A DNA stretch of 40,038 nucleotides from Bacillota bacterium (lineage in GTDB: Bacteria; Bacillota; Clostridia; Oscillospirales; Ruminococcaceae): NCBI GenBank assembly GCA_023431215.1, contig JAEYXR010000019.1, forward strand, positions 1-40,038, written 5' to 3'. Position numbers and translations under genes: made by a program. Below are positions 1 through 6,913 of this stretch, in pieces (position 1 is the first letter of the stretch; each line of letters starts with the position of its first letter). The notes under the pieces are model-generated. The model made no database searches. It had not been told where the DNA came from and worked only from the letters and a program-made list of their open reading frames with translations.

Positions 1-213
1 GGCACAAAGCGAAGTGCCGTCTACCTGAATTAGATTTGCTTCATTGCCACAGCAGGTGCAAATTTGCTTGGCAGGTGTAATAATAACGCTTCTATTGCAT
101 AGGTGTATTTCCATGGAATCACCAGCATCAATATGTAGTGTGTTGAGCATTTCCCGTGGAATTACAATTCTCCCAAGTTTATCTAGGTTGCGTACGATAC
201 CAATTTGTTTCAT
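1..213 (-). CDS. AbrB/SpoVT-type DNA-binding regulator, partial
   Basis: The reading frame starts at 213 on the minus strand and is still open at the window edge, giving 71 residues without a stop. Residues 1-48 fit the swapped-hairpin AbrB/MazE fold, with the hallmark GRIVIPREM around residues 14-22. After it come Cys52, Cys54, Cys55 and Cys70, which look like half of a small zinc ribbon. That layout is known in AbrB-like proteins of Firmicute phages and conjugative elements. An AAAGGA ribosome site lies about 10 bases upstream. It follows the 63-aa gene at 255-446 on the same strand, so the two probably form one transcript. A role as regulator of element genes is inferred; the C-terminus is missing. 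Confidence 0.8.
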   Translation of the reverse strand, partial: MKQIGIVRNLDKLGRIVIPREMLNTLHIDAGDSMEIHLCNRSVIITPAKQICTCCGNEANLIQVDGTSLCA

Positions 214-254
214 GTTGTCAAATCCTTTCCTTTGCTTGTCCATCTAGCCGGGGC

Positions 255-446
255 TTACCCGGCACCACCTTTTTGTGCCTCGCGGGCAAGCCTCATATTT
301 ACATTGGCTATGATACGATATGCCATCTTAGTATCTTCGTTTAGCGGTATTGTGTATCCATTCAATTCTTCATCTGTCAAACGGCGACCGTCTGCCATTA
401 TGTGAGTTACTCGAACAGGTTGTTCTTCCTTTTTTGCCTTTGCCAT
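255..446 (-). CDS. small conserved phage/element protein
   Basis: A 63-aa protein. I chose the ATG at 446 because a perfect AGGAGG sits 8 bases before it; an in-frame ATG at 479 has no such site. It begins with a lysine/glutamate-rich stretch and continues with MADGRRLTDEELNGY, then a helical tail. Similar short proteins (sometimes labelled BOW99_gp33-like) occur in Firmicute prophages and integrative elements; that assignment is from memory and the function is unknown. It lies 41 bases upstream of the AbrB-like gene on the same strand, so cotranscription is likely. Confidence 0.65.
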   Translation of the reverse strand: MAKAKKEEQPVRVTHIMADGRRLTDEELNGYTIPLNEDTKMAYRIIANVNMRLAREAQKGGAG

Positions 447-563
447 GTCGCTCGCCTCCTTTGCTTGATTGTATGCCATACTTTTTGTCCAGTATTACGA
501 CATTTTAATGTGTGTCTCTTGTTACAGTTTCCAAAATATGCTAAAATTAAACAGGGTGAATTT

Positions 564-1070
564 ATGACAGAAAAATACTGGTCGATGTTTACGCGCCTAA
601 AGCATTATGAATTTTACTACAAGAACTATTCCAAGCGTTTAGACCTTTTGATAGTTACAGTTAATTGTTTCTGTTGTGTGATATGTTTGGCTTCAGTATC
701 ATCATGGGTTATATGGAAAGCTATCCCATCTTTGTGGGCGGTCATAGTAGGAGCAGTTCAAATATTGCAAGCGTGCTTGCCTTTTTTGTCTTCATCTAAA
801 AAGTCTGCGGCATTACACTTTTTGGTAAAAGAAATTGAGTTATTATTGGTAGATGTAGATTCTGAATGGTCATTCATTGGTACATACGATGATACAAAAG
901 CTAAGAAGATGATAGCTGGATATGAAAAAAGGTACCTTAGCTTATGTAGTCAATATCTAGGCGATATGCATATTCACCAGTTTAGTTGCATCGAAAAAAT
1001 AGCTGAAAAAAATTGCAGGTTATATTTCAGTCACAGGTATAATGTTTGTGAATTGCAGGAGGTGAGTTGA
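564..1070 (+). CDS. 2-TM membrane protein, SLATT-like, uncharacterised
   Basis: A 168-aa protein starting at the ATG at 564 behind AGGGTGA. An upstream extension of the frame has no ribosome site and an unlike, Cys-rich composition, so it is left out. A short charged N-terminus with MTEKYWSMFTRLKHYEFYY is followed by two hydrophobic segments, about residues 28-52 and 57-75, then roughly 90 mostly helical soluble residues. Two TM helices followed by a cytosolic helical part resemble SLATT/DUF4231-type membrane proteins, some of which are proposed effectors in nucleotide-signalled defence. The match is by architecture only. The next gene starts right after the stop codon, so the two are surely cotranscribed. 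Function unknown. Confidence 0.65.
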   Translation: MTEKYWSMFTRLKHYEFYYKNYSKRLDLLIVTVNCFCCVICLASVSSWVIWKAIPSLWAVIVGAVQILQACLPFLSSSKKSAALHFLVKEIELLLVDVDSEWSFIGTYDDTKAKKMIAGYEKRYLSLCSQYLGDMHIHQFSCIEKIAEKNCRLYFSHRYNVCELQEVS

Positions 1071-1202
1071 ATGCCCGAAAACGAACGCCCATTACCAAAG
1101 CCAGATCGCAGAGATGAGTTTAGAGGTGATTATGCCCCAGAACCCAACTACAAAATTCCAATGCCACAACCACAACCTCAGCAAAAACAAGATGAAAAAT
1201 GA
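1071..1202 (+). CDS. 43-aa proline-rich microprotein
   Basis: The ATG at 1071 directly follows the TGA of the 2-TM gene, and GGAGGTGA (1058-1065) gives a strong ribosome site inside the end of that gene. The product is 43 residues, about a quarter proline, strongly charged at first (MPENERPLPKPDRRDEF) and ending in a PQPQPQQKQ stretch. There is no signal or membrane segment. I recall pairs of a 2-TM protein and a short Pro-rich protein in other bacteria but know no function. A strong terminator starts 8 bases after the stop, so this is the last gene of a two-gene unit. Confidence 0.65.
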   Translation: MPENERPLPKPDRRDEFRGDYAPEPNYKIPMPQPQPQQKQDEK

Positions 1203-1210
1203 TGTCCTGT

Positions 1211-1246
1211 GAACCTACCTATCACTCATGGTAGGTTCCTTTTTTA
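1211..1246 (+). terminator. Rho-independent terminator of the 2-TM operon
   Basis: GAACCTACC (1211-1219) pairs perfectly with GGTAGGTTC (1230-1238) across a 10-base loop, followed by CTTTTTT. It closes the two-gene unit above. Confidence 0.85.
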
Positions 1247-1376
1247 TATTTGCATACGTCACAAAACGATGGATTTGCTTTTCCTGTAGAAATAACTATT
1301 AGCATCCTACAAATCCACGCCCCAGCAAATACGCCTAATAAAAATGTGACTATAGTACTCTCCACTCCCCCACCCC

Positions 1377-1616
1377 CTAACTCGCTTTGTCGTTTTTCAT
1401 ATTGATTCCGTATAGTTCATTAGGTGTAACACCTAATGCAGTTGCAATGCTGGGTATATCGCAAGCCTTAATAATCCGTCTCCCATTTAGCATGTCATTA
1501 AATACCCTCACCTCAAACCCCGCCATCTGTGCAATAGCCGATTGCTTATAACCCTTACTTTTCAATATTTTTTCAATGGTTTCCGATATTGGGTGGTTAT
1601 AATTTTCAATTGCCAT
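1377..1616 (-). CDS. small XRE-type HTH regulator
   Basis: A 79-aa protein that is essentially one Cro/CI-type helix-turn-helix: SAIAQMAGFEVRVFNDMLNG forms the HTH at about residues 26-45 and GVTPNELYG is the usual last helix of XRE domains. GAAAGGAG lies 7 bases before the ATG. It is transcribed away from the XRE gene at 1765 and shares with it a control region holding repeated operators, like the Cro/CI arrangement of temperate phages. It probably belongs to the lysogeny or maintenance switch of the element; which gene is repressor and which is anti-repressor is not certain. Confidence 0.75.
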   Translation of the reverse strand: MAIENYNHPISETIEKILKSKGYKQSAIAQMAGFEVRVFNDMLNGRRIIKACDIPSIATALGVTPNELYGINMKNDKAS

Positions 1617-1628
1617 GTTAATACTCCT

Positions 1629-1743
1629 TTCTCAATTTTCTTGAGTTTATCTTTACTATATCTCAAAAATACTGTACTGTCAATATATTTTCTCAATTTT
1701 CTTGTACTTTTTTCTTGACACATAAAGATTAGTGGTGTACTAT
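1629..1743. promoter_or_regulatory. divergent promoters with repeated operators
   Basis: Minus promoter: TTGACA (complement at 1678-1683), 17-base spacer, TATAGT (complement at 1655-1660). Plus promoter: TTGACA 1715-1720, 17-base spacer, TACTAT 1738-1743. The sequence TCTCAATTTTCTTG occurs at 1630-1643 and again at 1691-1704. The first copy is a perfect inverted repeat, CTCAA-N5-TTGAG (1631-1645). A TCTCAA half-site (1661-1666) lies within the minus promoter spacer. One site overlaps the minus start of transcription and the other lies just upstream of the plus -35, as expected for operators of the flanking XRE proteins. Confidence 0.65.
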
Positions 1744-1764
1744 ACGGTTATTGGAGGTGATATT

Positions 1765-2160
1765 ATGAGCTTTTCTTCTCGTTTAAAAGAAAGGCGAGAA
1801 TCCTTAGGAATAACACAAGTGCAGCTTGCACAAATGTTAGGTGTTACAAAGGGAGCAGTGGGTAATTATGAGACTGGTTTAAGCTCTCCTAAGGCAGAAA
1901 TTTTATATAAAGTATTTGATGTTCTTAAATGTGATGCTAACTATTTGTTCCAGGATGAAATGGCATGCAGAAACACTTCTTTAGGTAATGAACATGATAT
2001 GAGTATTAAAAATGATGAAACTTCACTCATAAAAAAATACCGCCGTCTTAATGACAGCGGTAAAGAATATATTGATACTCAATTAGACTATGCTTTGTCG
2101 CAAGCTAAGTATATGCAAGATGGCGGTAATGACCCTGCTGGGTGCAACGTGGCAGGTTAA
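1765..2160 (+). CDS. XRE-family repressor (CI/SinR-like)
   Basis: A 131-aa protein. The ATG at 1765 follows GGAGGTGA (1753-1760); an earlier in-frame start would overlap that site. Residues 1-66 form a clear XRE domain: RLKERRESLGITQVQLAQML, then GVTKGAVGNYETG and the closing ANYLFQDE. The C-terminal half ends in a helical segment (KYRRLNDSGKEYIDTQLDYA) typical of small element repressors that dimerise there. No LexA-like peptidase domain is present, so SOS-type self-cleavage is not expected. It faces the small XRE gene across a shared operator region and is most likely the maintenance repressor of the element. Confidence 0.8.
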   Translation: MSFSSRLKERRESLGITQVQLAQMLGVTKGAVGNYETGLSSPKAEILYKVFDVLKCDANYLFQDEMACRNTSLGNEHDMSIKNDETSLIKKYRRLNDSGKEYIDTQLDYALSQAKYMQDGGNDPAGCNVAG

Positions 2161-2301
2161 GCGGGATGGTAATGTTTATTACATTAACTCCAGCTTTACA
2201 TAGCCCGCTTTGTGACATGCTAAATTACCAATGCGAATTAAATTACTGACTTTATCACTAAAATATCTAATATTTGGTAAACTTTTTTACCTATTTGCCG
2301 A

Positions 2302-2330
2302 TAGACAATATTACTTATATGTAATAAAAT
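2302..2330 (+). promoter_or_regulatory. promoter and near-palindrome before the toxin operon
   Basis: TAGACA (2302-2307), a 17-base spacer and TAAAAT (2325-2330) form a likely sigma-A promoter for the toxin-antitoxin-chaperone genes. The 16-base near-palindrome ATTACTTATATGTAAT (2310-2325, one symmetric mismatch) fills the spacer and touches the -10, a usual place for an antitoxin operator. Fourteen bases, TATATGTAATAAAA (2316-2329), recur at 3718-3731 before the recombinase gene. The 2161-2301 stretch before it holds only a weak GCGGG/CCCGC hairpin. Confidence 0.55.
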
Positions 2331-2349
2331 ATGAATAGGATGTGTAAAA

Positions 2350-2775
2350 TTGGATATAATGGATATTGACAAGTTAGACCTAATAGAAATCATTAATTCT
2401 ATTCATGAGAATAAACAATTTAAAATACATATCTTATGTGAACAAGAACTTATAGATTTGGTGAAGGGGAAATCTTTTGAAAAGGCCTTTATTAGAGAAT
2501 TTATGTGGTCGATAAATATTCTTTCAGAATTAGGTTATCAGGCTGCCATATATCCTGGAAAGAACTTTAGAAAGCTTAATGGCGTACCTGACCTTTGCCG
2601 CATAAGATTTAATAATGTTAATTACAATATTAGAACTATTTATTCAATAAAGAATAATAGCATTTTTTTAATCCTATCCTTCTGGGAACGTGCAGGTAAA
2701 AATAAAACAAATTACACACCCTATATCAAGCCAGCTCAAGCACGGCTAGAAGCAATGAAACAGGAGGTATTTTAG
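2350..2775 (+). CDS. HigB/RelE-like toxin of a TAC cassette
   Basis: A 141-aa protein. The likely start is the TTG at 2350, about 9 bases after AGGA; the in-frame ATG at 2359 is too far from it. The C-terminal half fits phage Gp49/HigB toxins: LCRIRFNNVNYNIRTIYS (residues 82-99), ILSFWERAGK (108-117), then a basic helix PAQARLEAM. HigB toxins of this superfamily are ribosome-dependent mRNA endonucleases; activity here is inferred. The gene order toxin, then HTH antitoxin 1 base downstream, then a SecB-like gene is that of tripartite toxin-antitoxin-chaperone systems such as HigB1-HigA1-SecBTA of Mycobacterium tuberculosis. The N-terminal 70 residues are diverged. Confidence 0.7.
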   Translation: MDIMDIDKLDLIEIINSIHENKQFKIHILCEQELIDLVKGKSFEKAFIREFMWSINILSELGYQAAIYPGKNFRKLNGVPDLCRIRFNNVNYNIRTIYSIKNNSIFLILSFWERAGKNKTNYTPYIKPAQARLEAMKQEVF

Positions 2776-2776
2776 T

Positions 2777-3175
2777 ATGCCTATATCACACACAACGGGA
2801 GAATTTCTATCTAATTTTAAAGGGGGTTTTTCTAAATCTGACATTTACGCTGTAAAAATTATGTCGGATATTTCTTTGATGCTAATAAAAAATAGAATAA
2901 ACATGGGAATGAATCAAAAAGAATTTGCGCAGTTTTTAGGCGTTTCGCAAGGTATGGTTTCTAAGTGGGAACGTGGTACTTACAACTTTACAATTCAAGC
3001 TATAGCTGACTTGTGTGAAAAGATTGGATACACTGTCGATGTGGTACTAGAGGATGAAAAGTCTAAGAACAGAAAAACTTATATCACTAAATATGGCACA
3101 ACAAAGTCCTCATATAATGAATGGGGTAATCTTGTTGATATGAGCAATAAAAGTAACTGGGCAGGTGCAGCGTAA
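2777..3175 (+). CDS. HigA-like XRE antitoxin with C-terminal extension
   Basis: A 132-aa protein starting 1 base after the toxin stop, with AGGAGG of the toxin's last codons as ribosome site. Residues 34-91 are an XRE domain (NQKEFAQFLGVSQGMVSKWE at 46-65). Behind it is a tail of about 40 residues (92-132), basic then rich in Asn, Ser, Tyr and Trp and ending SNKSNWAGAA. In known toxin-antitoxin-chaperone systems such a tail is the chaperone-addiction (ChAD) segment, which makes the antitoxin unstable unless a SecB-like chaperone holds it; that role is inferred here. The stop codon overlaps the start of the SecB-like gene (TAATG). It probably also represses the operon through the palindrome at 2310-2325. 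Confidence 0.75.
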   Translation: MPISHTTGEFLSNFKGGFSKSDIYAVKIMSDISLMLIKNRINMGMNQKEFAQFLGVSQGMVSKWERGTYNFTIQAIADLCEKIGYTVDVVLEDEKSKNRKTYITKYGTTKSSYNEWGNLVDMSNKSNWAGAA

Positions 3176-3630
3176 TGGATATTAAATCAATTGCATCAGA
3201 TTTTCAATTTATAGGTAGTAGTGTAAAAAAAGTTCAAATTACCAATGACTTTGTTGTTTTACCTGATGCCGATTCCCTAAAAAAGCAAATTGATGTTGAT
3301 TATGTTATTGAATCTTTGCAACGAAATGATGAAGACCAAGATATTTTTTCGACCTTGTTGTTGTCTGTACGAGTAACATATAAACACAACAAAAGCAAAA
3401 TGGATATCAAGTTTGAAATTCAAGGCGCTTTCGTCGCTCCTTACGAAATGGATGATGCTACTTTTGAAAGAATGCTTTCTACGAATGGATGTGCATCTCT
3501 GTATTCAATTGCAAGAGCGATTATTGTTTGTATGTCATCTCAAGTATTGGCTAACGGATGCATTTATCTTCCTATGGTGAACATATTTAAATTGAATGAA
3601 GAAAAGCAGAAAAAAATTAATACAAAATAA
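3175..3630 (+). CDS. SecB-like chaperone of the TAC cassette
   Basis: A 151-aa protein whose ATG overlaps the antitoxin stop by one base; AGGTG precedes it. It has the SecB fold order: N-terminal strands (VRVTYKHN), a central strand IKFEIQGAFVAPYE (about residues 83-96), then the long-helix region with CASLYSIARAIIVCMSSQ and the closing strand IYLPMVNIFKL. Proteobacterial SecB is an export chaperone, but Firmicutes lack the housekeeping secB, so a SecB-like gene directly behind a HigBA pair points to a solitary antitoxin chaperone. It would bind the HigA tail, protect it and keep the toxin silent. Sequence similarity to SecB is weak; context raises confidence. A terminator follows. Confidence 0.7.
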   Translation: MDIKSIASDFQFIGSSVKKVQITNDFVVLPDADSLKKQIDVDYVIESLQRNDEDQDIFSTLLLSVRVTYKHNKSKMDIKFEIQGAFVAPYEMDDATFERMLSTNGCASLYSIARAIIVCMSSQVLANGCIYLPMVNIFKLNEEKQKKINTK

Positions 3631-3666
3631 AAACCGCCCTTAGTGCTGTAACACCAAGAGCGGCAA

Positions 3667-3707
3667 GGGCAGAAATTTGTCTGGACGGGCATAATTCTGC
3701 CCTTTTA
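3667..3707 (+). terminator. terminator after the TAC cassette
   Basis: GGGCAGAA (3667-3674) pairs with TTCTGCCC (3695-3702) and is followed by TTTTATTTT. Just before it, CCGC...GCGG (from about 3635) forms a second imperfect stem. It separates the toxin cassette from the recombinase. Confidence 0.75.
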
Positions 3708-3743
3708 TTTTAGCATATATATGTAATAAAAGGAAGTGGTTAT

Positions 3744-5198
3744 ATGAGAGTTGCAGGCTACGTCCGTGTATCTACACAGGAGCAAGCCAAAGAAGGATAT
3801 TCTATTGGTGCTCAAACAGAAAGATTAAAAGACTATTGCCGCGCCCGTGAATGGACCTTGTGTGGCATATATACTGACCCCGGGTATTCCGGAGCCAAGC
3901 TTGACCGTCCCGCTTTAAAACAATTGATAAAGGATGTAAAGGCTCATAATATCGACCTTGTTTTGGTATATAAACTGGATCGGCTTAGCCGCAGCCAAAA
4001 AGATACCCTCTGGCTAATTGAAGAAGTCTTTATAAAAAATGATGTGGCTTTTGTTTCTCTGAATGAAAACTTTGATACTTCAACAGCCTTTGGGCGTGCT
4101 ATGGTTGGTATTCTATCCGTATTTGCCCAGCTGGAGCGAGAGCAAATAAAAGAGCGCAGCCAAATGGGCCGCATAGAGCGTGCCAAGGATGGTTTATGGC
4201 GTGGCGGCGGTTATTCTCCTATTGGTTACAACTACGATGAAACCACCGGTCAACTCCTACTTGATGAGTATGAGGCTATGCAGGTTCGTGAAGTCTATGA
4301 TATGTTTGTAAATAAGCAATATGCTATAACAAAAATTACGGATATCATGCATGAGAAGGGTTACACAAATAGATACGGTAACTGGCTTTATTCATCGACT
4401 GCCCGTAATATGCTTTTAAACCCCCTTTATGCCGGTAAGATTGTATGGCATGGCGAGGTATACGATGGTCAGCATACTGCTATTATCTCACAAAAAATGT
4501 TTGATTTAGCGCAACAGCGTCTGGAGAAGATTAGCAAAAAAGATATTTCATATTTCTCTGCTACACAGATGTTAACCGGCATTATTTATTGTAAAAATTG
4601 TGGTGCCAGGTACTTTGGCTCCGGCGGCTATCGTGGATCTAAAAAGCTTCCAAATAATCAAAAAACCTATATTCATGTATATACCTGCTATTCCAGAGCA
4701 AAAACCAAAAAAGAGATGATAAAGGACCCTACCTGTAAAAATAAGCGCTGGCGGGCAGAAGAGTTAGACCAGATTGTTATTGATAGAATCTTACTACTGA
4801 AAGCTAACCCCAACTATTTTTATGAAATTGTAAGAGACTCTAACCGGCCCAATGATACAGATGCAAAACGAGATACCATTGTCAAGCGACTATCTGATAT
4901 AGATGTGCAGATAGGAAAGCTGCTGGATTTGTATCAATACCAAACTATCCCTGCCAATGCAATAGCGGAAAGAATGGCAGCGCTTGATAGCGAAAAAACA
5001 TCACTTTCTCTTGAACTTGAATGCTTAGAGGGCAATGCTCCAGAGCTCACTTATCACCAGGTGCAGGATATCCTTGCTGATGCGGAAGAAGTCTTTGATT
5101 CCGGTACAGTCGATGAAAAGCGGCAGCTGGTACAATGCCTGATTAGCAGAATAGACATTTTAGAGAACGACATCACCATAAGCTGGCGGTTTACATAA
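3744..5198 (+). CDS. large serine recombinase (integrase) of element 1
   Basis: A 484-aa protein behind AGGAAG. Residues 1-145 are the resolvase catalytic domain: GYVRVSTQEQ with nucleophile Ser10, then YKLDRLSRS, and AQLEREQIKERSQMGRIERA leading into the long helix. The recombinase domain (about 165-265) includes GYSPIGYNYD and NPLYAGKIVWHG. A zinc ribbon follows (IIYCKNCGARY and a later Cys pair around YTCYSRA and PTCKNKR), then a coiled-coil region (about 375-460). This is the layout of phage and ICE integrases acting on attP/attB. It is the last gene of the element. Its 3' end lies about 45 bases from the point where feoB homology begins, and the 14-base repeat before it is shared with the toxin operon. 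Confidence 0.92.
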   Translation: MRVAGYVRVSTQEQAKEGYSIGAQTERLKDYCRAREWTLCGIYTDPGYSGAKLDRPALKQLIKDVKAHNIDLVLVYKLDRLSRSQKDTLWLIEEVFIKNDVAFVSLNENFDTSTAFGRAMVGILSVFAQLEREQIKERSQMGRIERAKDGLWRGGGYSPIGYNYDETTGQLLLDEYEAMQVREVYDMFVNKQYAITKITDIMHEKGYTNRYGNWLYSSTARNMLLNPLYAGKIVWHGEVYDGQHTAIISQKMFDLAQQRLEKISKKDISYFSATQMLTGIIYCKNCGARYFGSGGYRGSKKLPNNQKTYIHVYTCYSRAKTKKEMIKDPTCKNKRWRAEELDQIVIDRILLLKANPNYFYEIVRDSNRPNDTDAKRDTIVKRLSDIDVQIGKLLDLYQYQTIPANAIAERMAALDSEKTSLSLELECLEGNAPELTYHQVQDILADAEEVFDSGTVDEKRQLVQCLISRIDILENDITISWRFT

Positions 5199-6398
5199 CC
5201 GTTTTTTATTATACTTTTTGGTATAACAACTTGTAGTTGCTACCCATGCAGCAACCCTATAAACTCCCAGCACCAATGCACCATGAAGCCATGGGGGCGC
5301 TCCCCATTGGTTAAACCATAGAGTAAGTTGATCCTGAAACCTAAAAAGTAATTCTGCCAGCATTTGTGACGGATAATTGGCACCGCTGATGGTTATCCAA
5401 AAAATTACTGAAAGCAAGAGCAGCATAATAGGAATTCCCGTTCCCTTGCTGGTAAGCAGCTTATCCCATCGTCTGTCGAAGCGGTTGCAGTGTAGATCTT
5501 CAAATGTTACAGCCTGGGCTGCTGCCTCCTCTGCAGCTTTTATCATAACTAGAGTAACGCTGTCGCACAGGCGTGCCGGTTCCATGCCTTGGCTTTTCAT
5601 CAGCTCCCTGCCCTTTTGTGAAGCTGTAGTTAAAATTGGGTTTTGACAAAGCGGAAACCCCAGCCACCGGTCTGCTCCGTCCATTGCTGTTTGATCTTGT
5701 TCCAATAGGCGCAGCGCCAACCATCGATTGCTGATACGGCGGCCAATAAGTCCCTGCAGTTCTCCTGCTACAACTGCAATTGCAGATTCCAAAATTTGTG
5801 GATACTTTACATCTAAGGGCTTACCCTTATATTGACCTGAGCAAACTTCCCCTACTCTTTTCATCAGCTCATCCAAACCCACGCCGTTGCGAGCGCTTGC
5901 TGCCACCACAGGAACCCCCAGCATCTTTTCCAGCACCGCAGTATCCACTATGATATGTTTTTTCTTTGCTTCATCCATAAGGTTAACACAAACAATGGTA
6001 TTGGGCGTAATTTCTATGGTTTGAAGTACTAAGTTTAAATTGCGTTCCAGACATGTGGCGTCGCACACCACAACAACGGCATCTGCATCTCCAAAGCAGA
6101 TAAAATCCCGTGCTACTTCTTCTTCGGCTGAATGTGCCAGCAGTGAATATGTTCCGGGAAGGTCCACCAACACATAGCCCTTGCCGTCATGCTCATATCG
6201 CCCCTGGGCATTGCTGACAGTTTTTCCCGGCCAATTGCCGGTATGCTGGTTTAGCCCCGTCAGTTCATTAAATACCGTACTTTTTCCTACATTAGGATTT
6301 CCTGCCAAAGCAATGACTCTATCATCCAGTCGATCCTTCTGTATCACCAGTCCGGTATCTACAGCGTTTTTACCTGTTGAGCCTATTGTTAACCCCAT
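5160..6398 (-). pseudogene. feoB: feoB, truncated by element insertion
   Basis: FeoB is the GTP-driven ferrous iron permease of the inner membrane. The start at 6398 has GAGGAG 8 bases upstream. The G domain is complete: GNPNVGKS (33-40), TGNWPGKT, DLPGTYSL, the NLMDEA G4 motif and SARNG. The helical GDI-like region and the first membrane helix (IPIMLLLLSVIFWITISGA) follow, then GVYRVAAWV, where normal FeoB goes on with the rest of its membrane pore. Here the frame runs into element DNA and adds about 29 foreign residues, overlapping the end of the recombinase gene. A full FeoB has about 650-800 residues and this frame has 412, so it cannot transport. The missing half should lie at the far end of the element, left of the window; excision would restore the gene. 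Confidence 0.9.
5205..5260. other. inferred attachment-site junction of element 1
   Basis: FeoB similarity holds on the right up to about 5245 (GVYRVAAWV) and fails to the left. The junction region has two inverted repeats: GTTGCT-N8-AGCAAC (5236-5241 and 5250-5255) at the break, and TTATAC-N6-GTATAA (5209-5226) between it and the recombinase stop. Serine-integrase sites are imperfect palindromes around a short core, so the 5236-5255 repeat is the best candidate crossover site. The exact core cannot be set from one end. Confidence 0.55.
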
Positions 6399-6444
6399 TG
6401 GTCAAGCTCCTCTCTTGTTTTCTTTTTAAAAATAGCTCTTAGAA

Positions 6445-6478
6445 AGCCGTCTCCAATGCCAGCGCACTGGGGACGGCT
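6445..6478 (-). other. hairpin between feoA and feoB
   Basis: AGCCGTC (6445-6451) pairs with GACGGCT (6472-6478), extended inward by CCA/TGG. There is no proper U-run on the minus strand, so it is more likely an intercistronic stem that sets the feoA:feoB ratio than a full terminator. Confidence 0.4.
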
Positions 6479-6496
6479 ATAAAGCGATAAGCGCCA

Positions 6497-6733
6497 TCAG
6501 CCAATGGGCATAACATGTACGCCTCCGGCATCCTCCGTACGCAGGGCAATGGCTGCACCACGAATTAAAAAGGCTATTGGGTCGCCCCATGGGCTTTTTT
6601 GAATACACTGTACCGGTGTGCCCTGTACCAGGCCCAAATCCTGTAGTCTGCGGCGCATGCCACCCTCCAGCTTAATGTCAGTAACTTTTGCCCACTGGCC
6701 TTCGCCAAGGCATGTTAATGTATATTGTTCCAT
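6497..6733 (-). CDS. feoA: FeoA, SH3-like ferrous iron transport protein
   Basis: A 78-aa protein of the usual FeoA length. The pattern is characteristic: a glycine-rich SH3-like barrel with MRRRLQDLGLVQGTPVQCIQ (residues 26-45) and the closing IALRTEDAGGVHVMPIG. FeoA is a small cytoplasmic partner of FeoB needed for ferrous iron uptake. It lies upstream of feoB on the same strand, 98 bases away, in the standard feoAB order. With feoB interrupted by the element, FeoA has no intact partner in this window. Expression is probably controlled by the divergent DtxR-type gene through the palindrome at 6833-6849. Confidence 0.9.
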   Translation of the reverse strand: MEQYTLTCLGEGQWAKVTDIKLEGGMRRRLQDLGLVQGTPVQCIQKSPWGDPIAFLIRGAAIALRTEDAGGVHVMPIG

Positions 6734-6832
6734 GGAAAAATACTCCTTACGTCCGCAGCAACTTCTTCTTTATCTATGATTTTAATTTGTAGGTTAGAAT
6801 AAAAATCAGCTTGCTGCGATAAAATTAGATGA

Positions 6833-6849
6833 AGGAAACTTTGTTTCCT
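6833..6849. promoter_or_regulatory. palindromic operator between feoA and the DtxR-type gene
   Basis: AGGAAAC-TTT-GTTTCCT is a perfect 7+7 inverted repeat in the 180-base divergent region. It is a good candidate binding site for the DtxR-type protein encoded next to it. A TAGGTTAG half-site (near 6790) resembles the IdeR/DtxR consensus arm but has no partner arm. Confidence 0.55.
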
Positions 6850-6913
6850 ATCACTATCATATACACCAAAAGGCAGAAGTGTTACGGTGATGCATAAGGG
6901 AGGTAAATCAGCT

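Noticed and set aside
402..563. N-terminal extension of the 2-TM gene
   Set aside because: It overlaps the promoter region and the divergent gene at 255-446, has no ribosome site, and is Cys/Phe-rich unlike the remainder.
2159..2210. AAGCGGG...CCCGCTT as a terminator after the XRE repressor
   Set aside because: The 38-base loop and lack of a T-run make it weak; only noted.
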